Origin: Cohnella nanjingensis
Lineage (GTDB): Bacteria > Bacillota > Bacilli > Paenibacillales > Paenibacillaceae
Direction of reading: 5' to 3'
Assembly: GCF_014212125.1 (NCBI RefSeq)
Contig: NZ_JACJVP010000006.1
Location: forward strand, 211,371 to 275,370
DNA length: 64,000 nucleotides
Shown: piece after piece, positions 53,677 to 63,869 of the stretch
Numbering within the stretch: position 1 is the stretch's first letter
Layout of the letters: every line of letters starts with the position of its first letter
Made by a program: the position numbers and the translations under genes
Notes under the pieces: model-generated
Seen by the model: only the letters and a program-made list of their open reading frames with translations
What the model was told of the DNA's origin: nothing
Database searches by the model: none

Positions 53677-55904
53677 GGGATCGCTTCCTTCCATTCTTGG
53701 CGGAATTCGTTCACAGATGCTTCGATAGCCGTATGTCCGTTCACCGCGATCGCCAGTCGGTCGCCGCCGACCGTGCCGAGCTGCTGCGCGGGCACGCCTT
53801 GCTCCGACAGCCAAGCCGCGAGTTCTTCCGCATGCCGCGGTTTCGCCGACAGCAGAATCCGCGACTGCGATTCGCTGAACAGCGCAAGGTCCGGACGCAG
53901 GTTCGTCGCGAAGTCGATCTTGGCGCCCAGGCCGCGGCCGAAGGTCGCTTCGGCGACGGCGGCCGCGAGGCCGCCTTCCGACAGGTCGTGCGCGGAAGCG
54001 ACGAGTCCTTGGCGGATCGCGCCGAGGACGGCGCCGTGCAGCGCCTTCTCCGTCGCCAGATCGATCTCCGGCGGGCGGCCTTCCGTCAAGCCGTGCACCG
54101 CGTATTGGAACTCGCTGCCGCCGATCTCCGCCTTCGTCTCGCCCAGCAGGAAGATGACGTCGCCTTCGGCTTTGAATTCTTGCGTCGTGATGTGATCGAT
54201 ATCGGCGATGAGGCCGACCATGCCGACGACCGGCGTCGGGTAGATGGCGCCCTTCGCGTTCTCATTGTACAGCGACACGTTGCCGCCGATGACCGGCGTC
54301 TCGAGGAAGCGGCAGGCTTCGGCCATGCCGTCGACGGATTTCTCCATCTGCCAGAATACTTCCGGCTTCTCCGGCGAACCGAAGTTCAGGTTGTCCGTGA
54401 TCGCGAGCGGCTCGCCGCCGGAGCAGACGATGTTGCGCGCCGCTTCCGCGACCGCGATGCGTCCGCCGACTTCCGGATCCAGGTAGACGTACCGGCCGTT
54501 GCAGTCGGTCGTCATCGCCAGCGCTTTGCGCGTGCCGCGGATCGTGACGACGGCCGCGTCCGAACCCGGCACGACGGCCGTGGACGTGCGGACTTGGTAG
54601 TCGTATTGGCTGTACACCCACTCTTTGCTGGCGAGCGACGGAGAACCGAGCACTTTCTTCAAGGCGTCGTTCAGGTCGAGCGCTTGCTCGTAGCGGTTCG
54701 TATCGATGGAGCCGTTCTTCAGGTAATAGTCCGGCACCTTCGAAGGCTTGTCGTAGATCGGGCAGTCGTCGACGAGCGCCTTGACCGGCATGTCGGCGAC
54801 TTCCTCGCCCTTGTGGAACAGGCGCAGGCGGCCGTCGTCGGTCACCTTGCCCACCTTCGCGCAGTGCAGGCCCCAACGCTCGAAGATCGCCTTCGCCTGG
54901 GCTTCGTGCTGCGGTTCGGTGACGAACAGCATGCGCTCCTGCGATTCGGACAGCATCATCTCGTACGCCGTCATGCCTTCCTCGCGCTGCGGCACCTCGT
55001 CGAGGTACAGCTCCATGCCGTTGCCGGCTTTGCTCGCCATCTCGGCGCTCGAGCACGTGAGACCCGCGGCGCCCATGTCCTGGATGCCCAGCACGATGCC
55101 GGAATCGATCAGCTCGAGCGTCGCTTCCATGACCAGCTTCTCCATGAACGGATCGCCGACTTGGACGGCGGAGCGCTTGGCTTCGGACTCGGCGGTCAAG
55201 TCCTCGGACGCGAACGTCGCGCCGTGGATGCCGTCGCGGCCGGTAGCCGGACCGACGTAGAAGACCGGGTTGCCGACGCCTTTGGCGACGCCGCGCTGGA
55301 TCTTGTCGTGATCGATGAGGCCGACGCACATGGCGTTGACGAGCGGATTGCCTTCATACGCTTCGTCGAACATCACTTCGCCCGCGACGGTCGGGATGCC
55401 GATGCAGTTGCCGTAGCCGGCGATGCCGCTGACGACGTGCTCGAACAGGTAGCGCACGCGGTCGTTCTCGAGCCGGCCGAAGCGCAGCGAGTTCAGCAGC
55501 GCGATCGGACGGGAACCCATGGAGAAGATGTCGCGGATGATGCCGCCCACGCCCGTAGCCGCGCCTTGGTAAGGCTCGACGGCGGAGGGGTGGTTGTGCG
55601 ACTCGATCTTGAACACGACGGCTTGCTTGTCGCCGATGTCCACGATTCCGGCGCCTTCGCCGGGGCCCATCAGGACGCGCGGGCCGGTCGTCGGGAAGCG
55701 GCGAAGCAGCGGCTTGGAGTTCTTGTACGCGCAATGCTCCGACCACATGACGCTGAACACGCCGATCTCGGTGTAGTTCGGCTGGCGGCCTAGGAAGTCG
55801 CAGATGAGCGCGTACTCGGAGTCGGACACGCCGAATTGCTTGTATATTTTCTGCTCGGCGATCTGTAGGGTTGTCGGTTCTTTAGCGGACACTTGCTGCG
55901 CCAT
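53661..55904 (-). CDS. purL: Phosphoribosylformylglycinamidine synthase subunit PurL
   Basis: PurL is the ATP-dependent synthetase of the three-part FGAM synthase and uses ammonia from PurQ. The 747-residue length is that of the small Gram-positive form. Motifs include [16 protein letters not shown] near 46-61, [25 protein letters not shown] and [11 protein letters not shown]. It overlaps purQ upstream by 23 bases and purF downstream by 16. Confidence 0.97.
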   Translation of the reverse strand: MAQQVSAKEPTTLQIAEQKIYKQFGVSDSEYALICDFLGRQPNYTEIGVFSVMWSEHCAYKNSKPLLRRFPTTGPRVLMGPGEGAGIVDIGDKQAVVFKIESHNHPSAVEPYQGAATGVGGIIRDIFSMGSRPIALLNSLRFGRLENDRVRYLFEHVVSGIAGYGNCIGIPTVAGEVMFDEAYEGNPLVNAMCVGLIDHDKIQRGVAKGVGNPVFYVGPATGRDGIHGATFASEDLTAESEAKRSAVQVGDPFMEKLVMEATLELIDSGIVLGIQDMGAAGLTCSSAEMASKAGNGMELYLDEVPQREEGMTAYEMMLSESQERMLFVTEPQHEAQAKAIFERWGLHCAKVGKVTDDGRLRLFHKGEEVADMPVKALVDDCPIYDKPSKVPDYYLKNGSIDTNRYEQALDLNDALKKVLGSPSLASKEWVYSQYDYQVRTSTAVVPGSDAAVVTIRGTRKALAMTTDCNGRYVYLDPEVGGRIAVAEAARNIVCSGGEPLAITDNLNFGSPEKPEVFWQMEKSVDGMAEACRFLETPVIGGNVSLYNENAKGAIYPTPVVGMVGLIADIDHITTQEFKAEGDVIFLLGETKAEIGGSEFQYAVHGLTEGRPPEIDLATEKALHGAVLGAIRQGLVASAHDLSEGGLAAAVAEATFGRGLGAKIDFATNLRPDLALFSESQSRILLSAKPRHAEELAAWLSEQGVPAQQLGTVGGDRLAIAVNGHTAIEASVNEFRQEWKEAIPCRMQ

Positions 55905-56574
55905 TGCGTTCCCTCCAAGCGTTGAGTACTGACTTGAACATGCCGGCGCCGTCCGCCGAGCCGAGCAGCTCGCTGACCGCGCGCTCCGGATGCGGCATCA
56001 TGCCGACGACGTTGCCTTCTTCGTTGCAGATGCCCGCGATGTCGTCTACGGAGCCGTTCGGATTGTCGCCCGCGTAGCGGAAGACGATCTGCTCGTTGGC
56101 CTGGAGCTTCGCCAGCGTCTCGTCGTCGCAGTAGAAGTTGCCTTCGCCGTGCGCGATCGGGATGCGGATGAGGTCGCCGTGCTCATAGCCGTTCGTGAAC
56201 GCCGTCTTCGTGTTCTCGACCCGCAGGTCGACCGGATGGCAGCGGAACTTCAGGCTCTTGTTGCGGATGAGCGCCCCCGGGAGGAGACCCGCTTCGGTGA
56301 GGATCTGGAACCCGTTGCAGACGCCGAGGACGAACTTGCCCTGCTCCGCCGCCTTGCGGATCTCGCTCATGACCGGCGCGAATTGCGCGATCGCGCCGCA
56401 GCGGAGATAGTCCCCGTAGGAGAAGCCGCCCGGCACGAGAATCGCGTCATAGGCCGACAGGTCGGTAGCCGTATGCCACACATAATCGACGGGTTGTCCG
56501 ACCGTGTCTTCGACCGCTTTCAGCATATCGATGTCGCAGTTGGAGCCCGGAAATACGATGACCGCGAATTTCAT
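55882..56574 (-). CDS. purQ: Phosphoribosylformylglycinamidine synthase glutaminase PurQ
   Basis: PurQ releases ammonia from glutamine for PurL. The 230-residue class I glutaminase starts [14 protein letters not shown], has the nucleophile Cys in [17 protein letters not shown] (near residue 86) and the His-Glu pair in PHPERAV. It begins six bases after the purS stop. Confidence 0.97.
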   Translation of the reverse strand: MKFAVIVFPGSNCDIDMLKAVEDTVGQPVDYVWHTATDLSAYDAILVPGGFSYGDYLRCGAIAQFAPVMSEIRKAAEQGKFVLGVCNGFQILTEAGLLPGALIRNKSLKFRCHPVDLRVENTKTAFTNGYEHGDLIRIPIAHGEGNFYCDDETLAKLQANEQIVFRYAGDNPNGSVDDIAGICNEEGNVVGMMPHPERAVSELLGSADGAGMFKSVLNAWRERNGAASVR

Positions 56575-56580
56575 GAGGTC

Positions 56581-56823
56581 TCAGCCCTCCAGTTCGAAGC
56601 GATAGTCTTCGATGACGGTGTTCGCGAGCAGCTTCTCGCACATCGCCTTGATGCGCTCTTCCGCATGCGCGCGGTCGTTCGTGTCGAGGTCGAGCTCCAT
56701 GTACTTGCCGATGCGCACCTTGCCGACTTCGTCGAAGCCCATCGTGTGCAGGGAGCCTTGGACGGCGTTTCCTTGCGGGTCGAGCACGTTCTCTTTGATC
56801 GTCACGTATACCGTTGCTTTCAT
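56581..56823 (-). CDS. purS: Phosphoribosylformylglycinamidine synthase subunit PurS
   Basis: This 80-residue protein bridges PurL and PurQ. Family landmarks are VKENVLDPQGNAV-like text (IKENVLDPQGNAVQGSLHTMG, residues 9-29 in part) and the acidic, helical C-terminal half ending in YRFELEG. The ATG at 56823 follows GGAGG. Confidence 0.96.
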   Translation of the reverse strand: MKATVYVTIKENVLDPQGNAVQGSLHTMGFDEVGKVRIGKYMELDLDTNDRAHAEERIKAMCEKLLANTVIEDYRFELEG

Positions 56824-56886
56824 GGGTGGGTTCTCCTCCTGATTGGGGAAAAGTTAAAGTGCTTCATCGTTAGCGGTCTAAAAGAT

Positions 56887-57780
56887 CTAGGCTTCGCCGC
56901 CTTCGGTCAACCGGCGGTAGATGTCCCGGTAACGCTCGGTCGTCGCTTGGACGACGGCGTCCGGCAAGCGGGGCGGCGGGCTGTTCTTGTCCCAATCCGA
57001 ACCCGACAGATAGCTGCGCACGGGCTCCTTGTCCATGCTGTCGATCTCGACGTCCAGCGCGTAGTTCTCCCGCGCCCAGAACCGCGAGGAATCCGGGGTG
57101 AACAGTTCGTCGATCAGGATGATCTCGTCATCGATAAGTCCGAACTCGAACTTGCAATCCGCGAGGATGATGCCTTTGCGCTCGCACGCCCGGCGGCCGT
57201 ATTCGTATAAATGAAGGCTCTTGTCACGCAGCGCCTCGGCCAGCGGCAGGCCGACCCGGCGGGCCATCTCCCCGAACGGGATGTCCTCGTCGTGGCCGAT
57301 GTCGTTCTTGCCGGCCGGCGTGAAGATCGGCTGTTCGAGCTTGCCGTTCTTGCGCAGGCCGTCCGGCAGCCGGATGCCGTTCACTTCGCCGCCTTGTTGG
57401 TACTGCCGCCAGCCGCCGCCCGTGATATACCCGCGGACGACGCATTCGATGTCGATGCGCTTCGCTTTCTTGGCGACCATGATCCGGCCGGCCAGCTTGC
57501 CCGGCTCGGCGACCAGATCGCCCAGCTTCTCCGCGTCCGTATGGACGACATGGTTCGGCTGGATCTCCCCGGTGAGCGAGAACCAGAAGGAGCTGAGGCC
57601 GTTCAGCACGCGCCCCTTGTCCGGCACGGCCGGATCGAGCACGTAGTCGAAGGCGGAGATGCGGTCGGTGACGACGATGAGCAAGTGTTCGCCGAGGTCG
57701 TAGAGCTCGCGCACTTTGCCTTTGTGGAGGAGCGGCGCTCGGACGAGCCCTTCGGCGGTGGATAACGCTTCGGTCGGCAT
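56887..57780 (-). CDS. purC: SAICAR synthase
   Basis: PurC joins aspartate to CAIR using ATP. The protein has 297 residues, with KVRELYDLGEHLLIVVTDRISAFDY in part at about 20-44, the LADCKFEFG motif and DELFTPDSSRFW. This longer form differs from the roughly 240-residue Bacillus subtilis PurC and is the version seen in many other bacteria. It lies 96 bases after purB. Confidence 0.96.
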   Translation of the reverse strand: MPTEALSTAEGLVRAPLLHKGKVRELYDLGEHLLIVVTDRISAFDYVLDPAVPDKGRVLNGLSSFWFSLTGEIQPNHVVHTDAEKLGDLVAEPGKLAGRIMVAKKAKRIDIECVVRGYITGGGWRQYQQGGEVNGIRLPDGLRKNGKLEQPIFTPAGKNDIGHDEDIPFGEMARRVGLPLAEALRDKSLHLYEYGRRACERKGIILADCKFEFGLIDDEIILIDELFTPDSSRFWARENYALDVEIDSMDKEPVRSYLSGSDWDKNSPPPRLPDAVVQATTERYRDIYRRLTEGGEA

Positions 57781-57876
57781 GACAGCCTCCTATTAGGTAG
57801 GAATGAGAATCTCTTATTTGAAGTTAAACCGGCTTCGCCTTCCGCTTGAGGAAGGCGAACGCGCCTTTAACGGGGT

Positions 57877-59178
57877 TTACTCCGCGATCAAGCCGAGACG
57901 CTCGAAGATGGTATCGACGTGCTTGAGATGCCACGACGGATCGAACGCGTCGGCAATCTCTTCGGCCGTGAGCACTTCCGTAATCGCAGGCGTCGCGGCG
58001 ACGATGTCGCGGAAGTCGCGCTGCTCCTCCCAGGCCTGCATCGCGCGCGGCTGCACGGTGTCGTAGGCCTGTTCGCGGCTGAAGCCCTTGTCGATCAGCT
58101 TCGTCATGATGCGGCCGGAGAACGGCACGTTGTACGTGCTGCGCATGTTGCGCTTCATGTTCTCCGGGAACACCGTCAAATTCTTCACGATGTTGCCGAA
58201 CCGGTTCAGCATGTAGTTCAGCAGCATCGTCGCGTCCGGCAGGATGATGCGCTCGACCGACGAGTGGGAGATGTCGCGCTCGTGCCACAGCGATACGTTC
58301 TCGTACGCGGTGATCATGTGGCCGCGGATGACGCGGGACAGGCCGCTGATGTTCTCGCACCCGATCGGGTTGCGCTTGTGCGGCATCGCGGACGAGCCCT
58401 TCTGGCCCTTCGCGAACGGCTCTTCGACCTCGCGGAATTCGCTCTTCTGCAGCGCGCGGATCTCGGTGGCGAACTTGTCGAGCGACGAAGCGATCAAGGC
58501 CAGCGTCGCCATGTACTCGGCATGGCGGTCGCGCTGCAGCGTCTGCGTCGAGATCGGCGCCGCGGTGATGCCGAGCTTCCGGCAGACGAACTGCTCGACG
58601 AACGGATCGAGGTTGGCGTAGGTGCCGACGGCGCCGGACATCTTGCCGAACTGCACGTTGTCGGCGGCCCGCTTGAACCGCTCCAGGTTCCGCTTCATCT
58701 CTTCGTGCCACAGCGCCAGCTTCAGGCCGAACGTCGTCGGCTCCGCGTGCACGCCATGCGTACGGCCCATCATCGGAGTCGATCGATATTGAATCGCTTG
58801 CTTGCGAAGGATGTCGATGAAGTTCGCGATATCGCGCTCGAGAATCTCGTTGGCCTGCTTCAGCAGGTAGCCGAGCGCCGTATCGACGACGTCGGTGGAA
58901 GTCATGCCGTAGTGCACCCATTTGCGCTCCGCGCCCAGGCTCTCGGATACGGCGCGGGTGAAGGCGATGACGTCGTGGCGCGTCTCCTGCTCGATCTCGT
59001 AGATCCGGTCGATGTCGAACTTGGCGTTCTTGCGCAGTTCCACCGTATCTTCCTTCGGGATATGCCCGAGCTCGGCCCAAGCCTCGCATGCGCACAGTTC
59101 CACTTCCAGCCAGGCTTTGAATTTATTCTCCTCGGTCCAGATGGCCCGCATCTCGGGGCGGCTGTAACGTTCGATCAT
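57877..59178 (-). CDS. purB: Adenylosuccinate lyase
   Basis: PurB removes fumarate from SAICAR and from adenylosuccinate. The 433-residue protein has the superfamily signature [16 protein letters not shown] near 262-277 and the catalytic-region segment [14 protein letters not shown] near 140-153. The ATG at 59178 is seven bases past purK, within the operon. Confidence 0.97.
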   Translation of the reverse strand: MIERYSRPEMRAIWTEENKFKAWLEVELCACEAWAELGHIPKEDTVELRKNAKFDIDRIYEIEQETRHDVIAFTRAVSESLGAERKWVHYGMTSTDVVDTALGYLLKQANEILERDIANFIDILRKQAIQYRSTPMMGRTHGVHAEPTTFGLKLALWHEEMKRNLERFKRAADNVQFGKMSGAVGTYANLDPFVEQFVCRKLGITAAPISTQTLQRDRHAEYMATLALIASSLDKFATEIRALQKSEFREVEEPFAKGQKGSSAMPHKRNPIGCENISGLSRVIRGHMITAYENVSLWHERDISHSSVERIILPDATMLLNYMLNRFGNIVKNLTVFPENMKRNMRSTYNVPFSGRIMTKLIDKGFSREQAYDTVQPRAMQAWEEQRDFRDIVAATPAITEVLTAEEIADAFDPSWHLKHVDTIFERLGLIAE

Positions 59179-59184
59179 GACTCT

Positions 59185-60483
59185 TTAGACCCTCCAGATA
59201 TTTGATTGGGCGATCCACGCCAGCGCCGCCTCTACGTTCGGGGCGAGCACGTTGACGTGACCCATCTTGCGCTTATGTTTGGCTTCCGCCTTGCCGTACA
59301 GATGCACCTTCGGCTCGACGCCCAGCCGCGCGGCCTCGGGGTCGGCCGTCCGCATCCAATCCAGCAGCGGAAGGACGTGCTCGCCGAGGACGTTGGCCAT
59401 GACGACCGGCGTCAGCAGCCCCGGATCGCCGAGCGGCAGGTCGCAGATCGCGCGGATATGCTGCTCGAACTGCGACGTCTTGCTGGCCTCCATCGTATAG
59501 TGGCCGGAGTTGTGCGGCCGCGGCGCCAGCTCGTTCACGTACAGCGTCCCGTCCGTCGCGACGAACATCTCGACGGCGATCAGGCCGACGGCGCCGAGCG
59601 TCTCGGCGATCGACACCGCGAGCCGCTCCGCCTCCGCGCGAATCGTGTCGTCCACGCGCGCGGGCACGATCGATAAATGTAAAATATTGCGAACGTGCAC
59701 GTTCTCCGCGGGCGGGAACGTTCGGATCTCGCCCGACGGCCGGCGTGCCGCGATGACCGAGATCTCCCGGTCGAAGACGATGAACTTCTCCAGGACGAGC
59801 GCGGTGCCCGCCTGCTCCGCTTCCGCCCACGCGGGCGCAAGATCGGCCTCCTCGCGGAGCACCCATTGGCCTTTGCCGTCGTAGCCGCCGGTCGCCGTCT
59901 TCAGGACGGCCGGCAGGCCGAGACGGGCCGCCGCTTCGCGAAGCCCCTCGAGGCTCGCGATCTCGGCGTAAGGCGCCACGCGCGCGCCCGCCGCCTCGAT
60001 GGCGCGCTTCTCGCGCAGCCGGTGCTGCGTCGTGTGCAGCAAGTCGCTGCCTTGCGGCACGTAGGATTCGCTCGCCAACATCGCGGCGACGTCCGCGTCC
60101 ACGTTCTCGAACTCGTACGTGATGACGTCCGACCGGCGCGCCAGCTCGCGCGCCGCCTTGCGGTCCGAGTAGCCGGCGACGATCTGGTCCGCCGTCTGGC
60201 CGCAAGGCGCGTCCGGCGTCGGGTCGAGCGTCACGAACTTGTACCCCATCCGGCCGCCCGCGTGCGCCAGCATCCGGCCGAGCTGTCCGCCCCCCAGGAT
60301 GCCGATCGTCGCGCCGGGCAGGATCGTGCGCGCCGCCGCGCTGCCGCCGTCCTCCGCTTTAGGGGCAGCCGCTTGCCGCTCCCCCGGACCGCCGAAGCCC
60401 GCGCCGATCGGCCCGCAGACATCCCCTTCGCACGAGATGCCTTCGCCGTTCAAGAGCTGCTCCAGATCCCGATTCAGGCTCAT
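59185..60483 (-). CDS. purK: N5-carboxyaminoimidazole ribonucleotide synthase
   Basis: PurK carboxylates AIR to N5-CAIR with ATP and bicarbonate. The 432-residue ATP-grasp protein has [12 protein letters not shown] at about 60-71 and [18 protein letters not shown] near 312. About 57 residues of Gly/Ala-rich sequence precede the normal family start, an unusual extension. The ATG at 60483 overlaps the purE stop (ATGA) and has GGTGAG upstream, which supports this start. Confidence 0.95.
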   Translation of the reverse strand: MSLNRDLEQLLNGEGISCEGDVCGPIGAGFGGPGERQAAAPKAEDGGSAAARTILPGATIGILGGGQLGRMLAHAGGRMGYKFVTLDPTPDAPCGQTADQIVAGYSDRKAARELARRSDVITYEFENVDADVAAMLASESYVPQGSDLLHTTQHRLREKRAIEAAGARVAPYAEIASLEGLREAAARLGLPAVLKTATGGYDGKGQWVLREEADLAPAWAEAEQAGTALVLEKFIVFDREISVIAARRPSGEIRTFPPAENVHVRNILHLSIVPARVDDTIRAEAERLAVSIAETLGAVGLIAVEMFVATDGTLYVNELAPRPHNSGHYTMEASKTSQFEQHIRAICDLPLGDPGLLTPVVMANVLGEHVLPLLDWMRTADPEAARLGVEPKVHLYGKAEAKHKRKMGHVNVLAPNVEAALAWIAQSNIWRV

Positions 60484-60965
60484 GGCAGCTCACCGTTGTC
60501 GAGCACCTGCTGGGTCGTCCGCTCGCGGCGTTCCGCGACCCGCGCTTGCACCTCGGGATCGAACGCCCCGATGATCTGCGCGGCCAGCAGCCCCGCGTTG
60601 GTCGCGCCGGCCGGGCCGATCGCCACCGTGCCGACCGGGATGCCGCCCGGCATCTGCACGATCGAGAGCAGCGAATCCAGCCCGTTCAAGGTAGAGGACT
60701 TGACGGGCACGCCGATGACGGGCAGGACGGTCTTCGCCGCCACCATGCCCGGCAGATGGGCGGCCCCGCCCGCGCCGGCGATGATGACCTTCAGTCCCCG
60801 CCCGGCTGCGGATGCCGCATATTCGAACATGAGATCCGGCGTCCGATGCGCCGAGACGACCTTTTTCTCATACGGTACGTTCAATTCGTCCAGCACGTCG
60901 CACGCTTTCTTCATCGTTTCCCAATCCGACGTGCTCCCCATGATGACGCCGACCAATGCCGACAT
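60480..60965 (-). CDS. purE: N5-carboxyaminoimidazole ribonucleotide mutase
   Basis: PurE moves the carboxyl group of N5-CAIR to give CAIR. The 161-residue class I protein shows GSTSDWETM near 10-18, [18 protein letters not shown] and [20 protein letters not shown]. It is the first gene of the operon. The ATG at 60965 follows AAGGGTGG. Confidence 0.97.
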   Translation of the reverse strand: MSALVGVIMGSTSDWETMKKACDVLDELNVPYEKKVVSAHRTPDLMFEYAASAAGRGLKVIIAGAGGAAHLPGMVAAKTVLPVIGVPVKSSTLNGLDSLLSIVQMPGGIPVGTVAIGPAGATNAGLLAAQIIGAFDPEVQARVAERRERTTQQVLDNGELP

Positions 60966-61110
60966 GATTCCACCCTTCCCGTTTTAACGAATGTAGTCCT
61001 TGAATTCGCCGGTCCGGCCTCGCCGTCTCCTCTGCGCGCGTCGCCATCCTATAGGGCGAGCCCGAGAGAACGGACGGACGGGCGAAACTCCTATTCTCTG
61101 AATGGCGTAC

Positions 61111-61157
61111 AAAAAAAGGGCGACGGGTATATGTTGTCAGCATTCCCCATCTCGCCC
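61111..61157 (-). terminator. Leader terminator of the pur operon riboswitch
   Basis: On the minus strand GGGCGA pairs with TCGCCC across a loop of 28 bases, followed by seven T. It is 123 bases past the aptamer and 146 bases before purE, as expected for the expression platform of a transcription-off purine riboswitch. Confidence 0.7.
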
Positions 61158-61279
61158 GTCTTCTCTCGCGAGTCCCTATTCGCTTCAGCCTGCGGCCCGC
61201 CGGACGCCACATAGGCGCAATGCGCGGTCCGGTCCCGATTCGATCGGTCGCAGGCGGCATTCCACCTTGGGTCCCAGGA

Positions 61280-61348
61280 GCTCGTAGTCCGAAAATTTAG
61301 GGTTTTCGGGTAGAGACGATCGGGCCTTATTCCCGATGATATACGAGC
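61280..61348 (-). promoter_or_regulatory. Guanine riboswitch aptamer, pur operon
   Basis: P1 pairs GCTCGTA with TACGAGC, P2 pairs ATCGGG with CCCGAT, and P3 pairs CCGAAAA with TTTTCGG. J2/3 has TCTCTAC and J3/1 has ACT, whose C is the specificity base for guanine (U would mean adenine). Loop L3 reads CCCTAAA. The match to the purine riboswitch consensus is clear. Confidence 0.92.
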
Positions 61349-61374
61349 GATTATCGTTTTTTTTCACGGTCTTA

Positions 61375-61404
61375 AGTTTACCGCAAACCTTACATGAATG
61401 TCAA
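61375..61404 (-). promoter_or_regulatory. Promoter of the pur operon
   Basis: On the minus strand TTGACA (61399-61404) and TAAACT (61375-61380) are 18 bases apart. Transcription would begin about 20 bases before the aptamer. Confidence 0.7.
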
Positions 61405-61412
61405 ACGAAAGG

Positions 61413-61447
61413 CGAACGCTTTTTCCTGATGAAAATACGAATGTTCG
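61413..61447 (-). promoter_or_regulatory. PurBox pair of the pur operon
   Basis: CGAACATT (61440-61447) and an inverted partner AGCGTTCG (61413-61420) are 19 bases apart. This matches the paired inverted PurR sites of Bacillus and lies just upstream of the -35 box. Confidence 0.7.
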
Positions 61448-61583
61448 GATTCTGACACAATCGCTTCTGAATTCGGATTTCCCTCCCTCGTCTGCCTCCC
61501 ATTCCGCCTAAGGCGGATTCCGAGGAGCAGCGGATAGTCCCGCCCCTATACATCGATCTTTTCCAAATAGATGAGAATGATAG

Positions 61584-61629
61584 ATAAAACCCCGCCCTAC
61601 CTCCCTCGGTCGGGAAGCAAAACGGGGTT
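61584..61629 (-). terminator. Terminator of pbuG
   Basis: On the minus strand AACCCCG pairs with CGGGGTT followed by TTAT. It lies 55 bases past the pbuG stop and before the pur promoter. Confidence 0.75.
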
Positions 61630-61682
61630 GGATACACGGGGTTGAAGGTTCGCTCCGTTAACGGTCCGAGCTCGGCCTCAGA

Positions 61683-63074
61683 TTAACCTGCGGAGCCGAC
61701 GAAGATATAACGGGCGATGACGAGCACGAACAGAATCCACATGAGCCAGTGAATCTGATACTTCTTGCCGCCGAACAGGTTGGCTACCAGAGCCAGTACG
61801 ACATAGGCGATGATGCCGAAGGAAATGCCGTTCGCGATGTTGTAGGTGAAAGGCATCATGGCGACCGTCAGGAACGCCGGAATGCCGATGACGAGATCGG
61901 AGAAGTCGATCTCCTTAACCGACTGCATCATCAATACGCCGACGATGATCAGCGCCGCGCTCGTGGCCGGGGTCGGCACGAGCAGCGCGATCGGCGCCAG
62001 GAACAGCGAGAGCAGGAACAGCACGCCCGTCGTCGAGGAGGTGAGGCCCGAACGGCCGCCTTCCGCGATGCCGGCGGAGCTCTCGACGTAAGCCGTCATC
62101 GTGCTGGTGCCGAGCATGGCGCCGCCGCTGACCGCGACCGCGTCGACGAACATCGCCTTGCCTACGCGTTTGTTGCCTTCTTCCTTGTTCTTGAAGAAGC
62201 CGGCGCGGTTGGCCGTACCGACCAGCGTGCCGAACGTATCGAACAGCTCGACGAACGTGAAGGTCGCGATCGCCGAGAGGAGACCGGTCGTCATCAGGTC
62301 CGCGAAGTCGAAGTCCCAGAAGTTCAGCTTGCCGAACTCCGGCACCCAACTGGCGGACTTGAGCGAGTCGAAGCTGACGACGTCGACGCCCGGAATCGCG
62401 CCGATGAGCGTGGTGATCAGAATCCCGAACAGGATGGCGCCCTTGACGCGCAGCACCATCAGGATGCCGATGATCAAGAGGCCGGCGATCGTGAGCCATA
62501 CGGAAGGCTCCGCCAGGTCGCCCAGGTGCAGGATCGTCTCGTTGCTGTTCAAGTTGACATAGTTGCCGGCGGCATAGTCGTTGAACGGGCTCAGGGAGAT
62601 CGTCAGCAGTCCGCTGTTCTTCAAGCCGATAATCGCGATGAACAAGCCGATGCCGACGGTGATCGCATGCTTCAGGCCGTCCGGAATCGCGACGAGCAGC
62701 ATCTGGCGAACGCGGGTAACCGTCAAGATAATGAAGATGATACCGGAGATAAAGACAGCCGCGAGCGCCATCGAAGGCGTGATCGCATGGCCGGTCGCTT
62801 TGGAAGTGATAACGGTCGTGGCGAAGTAGGCGTTGAGGCCCATGCCCGGCGCGAGCGCGACGGGGAAGTTCACGAAGATCCCCATGGCCAGCGTGAAAAT
62901 ACCTGCGGCAAGCGCGGTCGCGAGGAAGATGCCGTACGTGTCCAGCCCGGATCCGCCAAGCACCAGCGGGTTGACCGCCAGTATGTACGCCATCGTCATA
63001 AACGTCGTGATCCCCGCCATGATCTCTGTGCGTACGTTTGTTCCCAGTTCTTTCAGCTTAAAGAAACGTTCCAT
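61683..63074 (-). CDS. pbuG: Hypoxanthine/guanine permease, AzgA-type NCS2 family
   Basis: This 463-residue membrane transporter imports purine bases. It begins MERFFKLKELGTNVRTEI, then GITTFMTMAYILAVNP, and has the family segments ALAPGMGLNAYFA and GTSTMTAYVESSAGIAEGGR (about 320-340), with about twelve hydrophobic segments. I chose the ATG at 63074 behind GGGAGGAG; 18 further codons upstream have no signal. Its leader carries PurBoxes and a purine riboswitch, so it responds to the same signals as the pur operon next to it. Confidence 0.93.
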   Translation of the reverse strand: MERFFKLKELGTNVRTEIMAGITTFMTMAYILAVNPLVLGGSGLDTYGIFLATALAAGIFTLAMGIFVNFPVALAPGMGLNAYFATTVITSKATGHAITPSMALAAVFISGIIFIILTVTRVRQMLLVAIPDGLKHAITVGIGLFIAIIGLKNSGLLTISLSPFNDYAAGNYVNLNSNETILHLGDLAEPSVWLTIAGLLIIGILMVLRVKGAILFGILITTLIGAIPGVDVVSFDSLKSASWVPEFGKLNFWDFDFADLMTTGLLSAIATFTFVELFDTFGTLVGTANRAGFFKNKEEGNKRVGKAMFVDAVAVSGGAMLGTSTMTAYVESSAGIAEGGRSGLTSSTTGVLFLLSLFLAPIALLVPTPATSAALIIVGVLMMQSVKEIDFSDLVIGIPAFLTVAMMPFTYNIANGISFGIIAYVVLALVANLFGGKKYQIHWLMWILFVLVIARYIFVGSAG

Positions 63075-63130
63075 CGTTTCAATAGCTCCTCCCTCATCTG
63101 GTGAGATTGATTGGATAAACCGTAACAAAC

Positions 63131-63226
63131 CCGTAAAAACGAACGCGCTGTCCTCTATGAGGGCGAGACGTTTTTATCGGAGACGATTCGGATAAGGCTA
63201 ACCGAAACTTAAACCTTCCGAACCGC
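63131..63226 (+). repeat. Two-hairpin element, copy D, in the pbuG leader
   Basis: The first part runs from GTAAAAACG to CGTTTTTATCGG (63131-63179). The second has arms CGATTCGG and CCGAACCG around a loop with AAGGCTAACCGAAACTTAAA. It lies between the riboswitch terminator and the pbuG start codon, in antisense orientation to the gene. Confidence 0.75.
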
Positions 63227-63228
63227 TC

Positions 63229-63258
63229 AAAAAGCCTAGAAGAATTCTCTTCTAGGCT
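63229..63258 (-). terminator. Leader terminator of pbuG
   Basis: On the minus strand AGCCTAGAAGA pairs with TCTTCTAGGCT, followed by TTTT. It lies 62 bases past the aptamer. Confidence 0.9.
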
Positions 63259-63320
63259 CCGCACAACCGCGAAAATCCATACGCCGGGAATCGCGAATCC
63301 CCTTGCGCATGCTTTTTCGC

Positions 63321-63390
63321 TTTCCGTAGATAGATCATTTGCGGTGACCTCGTAGAGACTTCCGGGCCGATCCCCGGAATTATACGAAAA
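63321..63390 (-). promoter_or_regulatory. Purine riboswitch aptamer, pbuG, divergent
   Basis: P1 pairs TTTTCGT with ACGGAAA, P2 pairs TCCGG with CCGGA, and P3 pairs AGGTCA with TGATCT. J2/3 has AGTCTCTAC and L3 has CCGCAAA. J3/1 reads ATCT where ACT is usual, and an extra G precedes P3. The retained C suggests guanine or hypoxanthine-type specificity. Confidence 0.8.
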
Positions 63391-63421
63391 GGAATATGCA
63401 GTTGTATATTATCCACAACTC

Positions 63422-63450
63422 ATTCTAGGTATTTTGTAGGGATGTGTCAA
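63422..63450 (-). promoter_or_regulatory. Promoter of pbuG
   Basis: On the minus strand TTGACA (63445-63450) and TAGAAT (63422-63427) are 17 bases apart, close to the ideal vegetative promoter. Confidence 0.85.
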
Positions 63451-63459
63451 CGAAATTTT

Positions 63460-63493
63460 CGAATATTGTCGATCCAGACGATCCGAATGTTCG
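63460..63493 (-). promoter_or_regulatory. PurBox pair of pbuG
   Basis: CGAACATT (63486-63493) and inverted AATATTCG (63460-63467) are 18 bases apart and lie 10 bases upstream of the -35 box, the same layout as at the pur operon. Bases 63494-63860 show no gene that I can support. Confidence 0.75.
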
Positions 63494-63869
63494 GGAAATT
63501 CCCGATAATAACGCTTACAATGATATACAGTCGCCCGACAGAGCATCATTATGCCCATTTTCAGGGGAAATGGGAGCGTTCGAATCGCAAGCGAAGGCAT
63601 CGATAGGAAATTTGATGCATACAGCCAATGCCAAGCGCGGGCGGCTTCCCTCGTATGAACTGCAAAACGCCAAAAAACACGCATGACCTTACCAGGTCAC
63701 AGGCTATAATGAAAATTGCGATAGGCTATAAAAGGATCGCACAGCGGCGAATCCGGCCTTTACGAGCTGCAACGATAAAATCTACATGGCCTATTTGATT
63801 TTTATTTGGTGGTTAGCGGACATTCTGACATTCTAAGCACCTATTGTTCCATCATCATAGATTTGTCGG

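Noticed and set aside
63409..63686. Overlapping frames of 91 and 80 codons on opposite strands
   Set aside because: They overlap the pbuG promoter and PurBox sites and show no family features.
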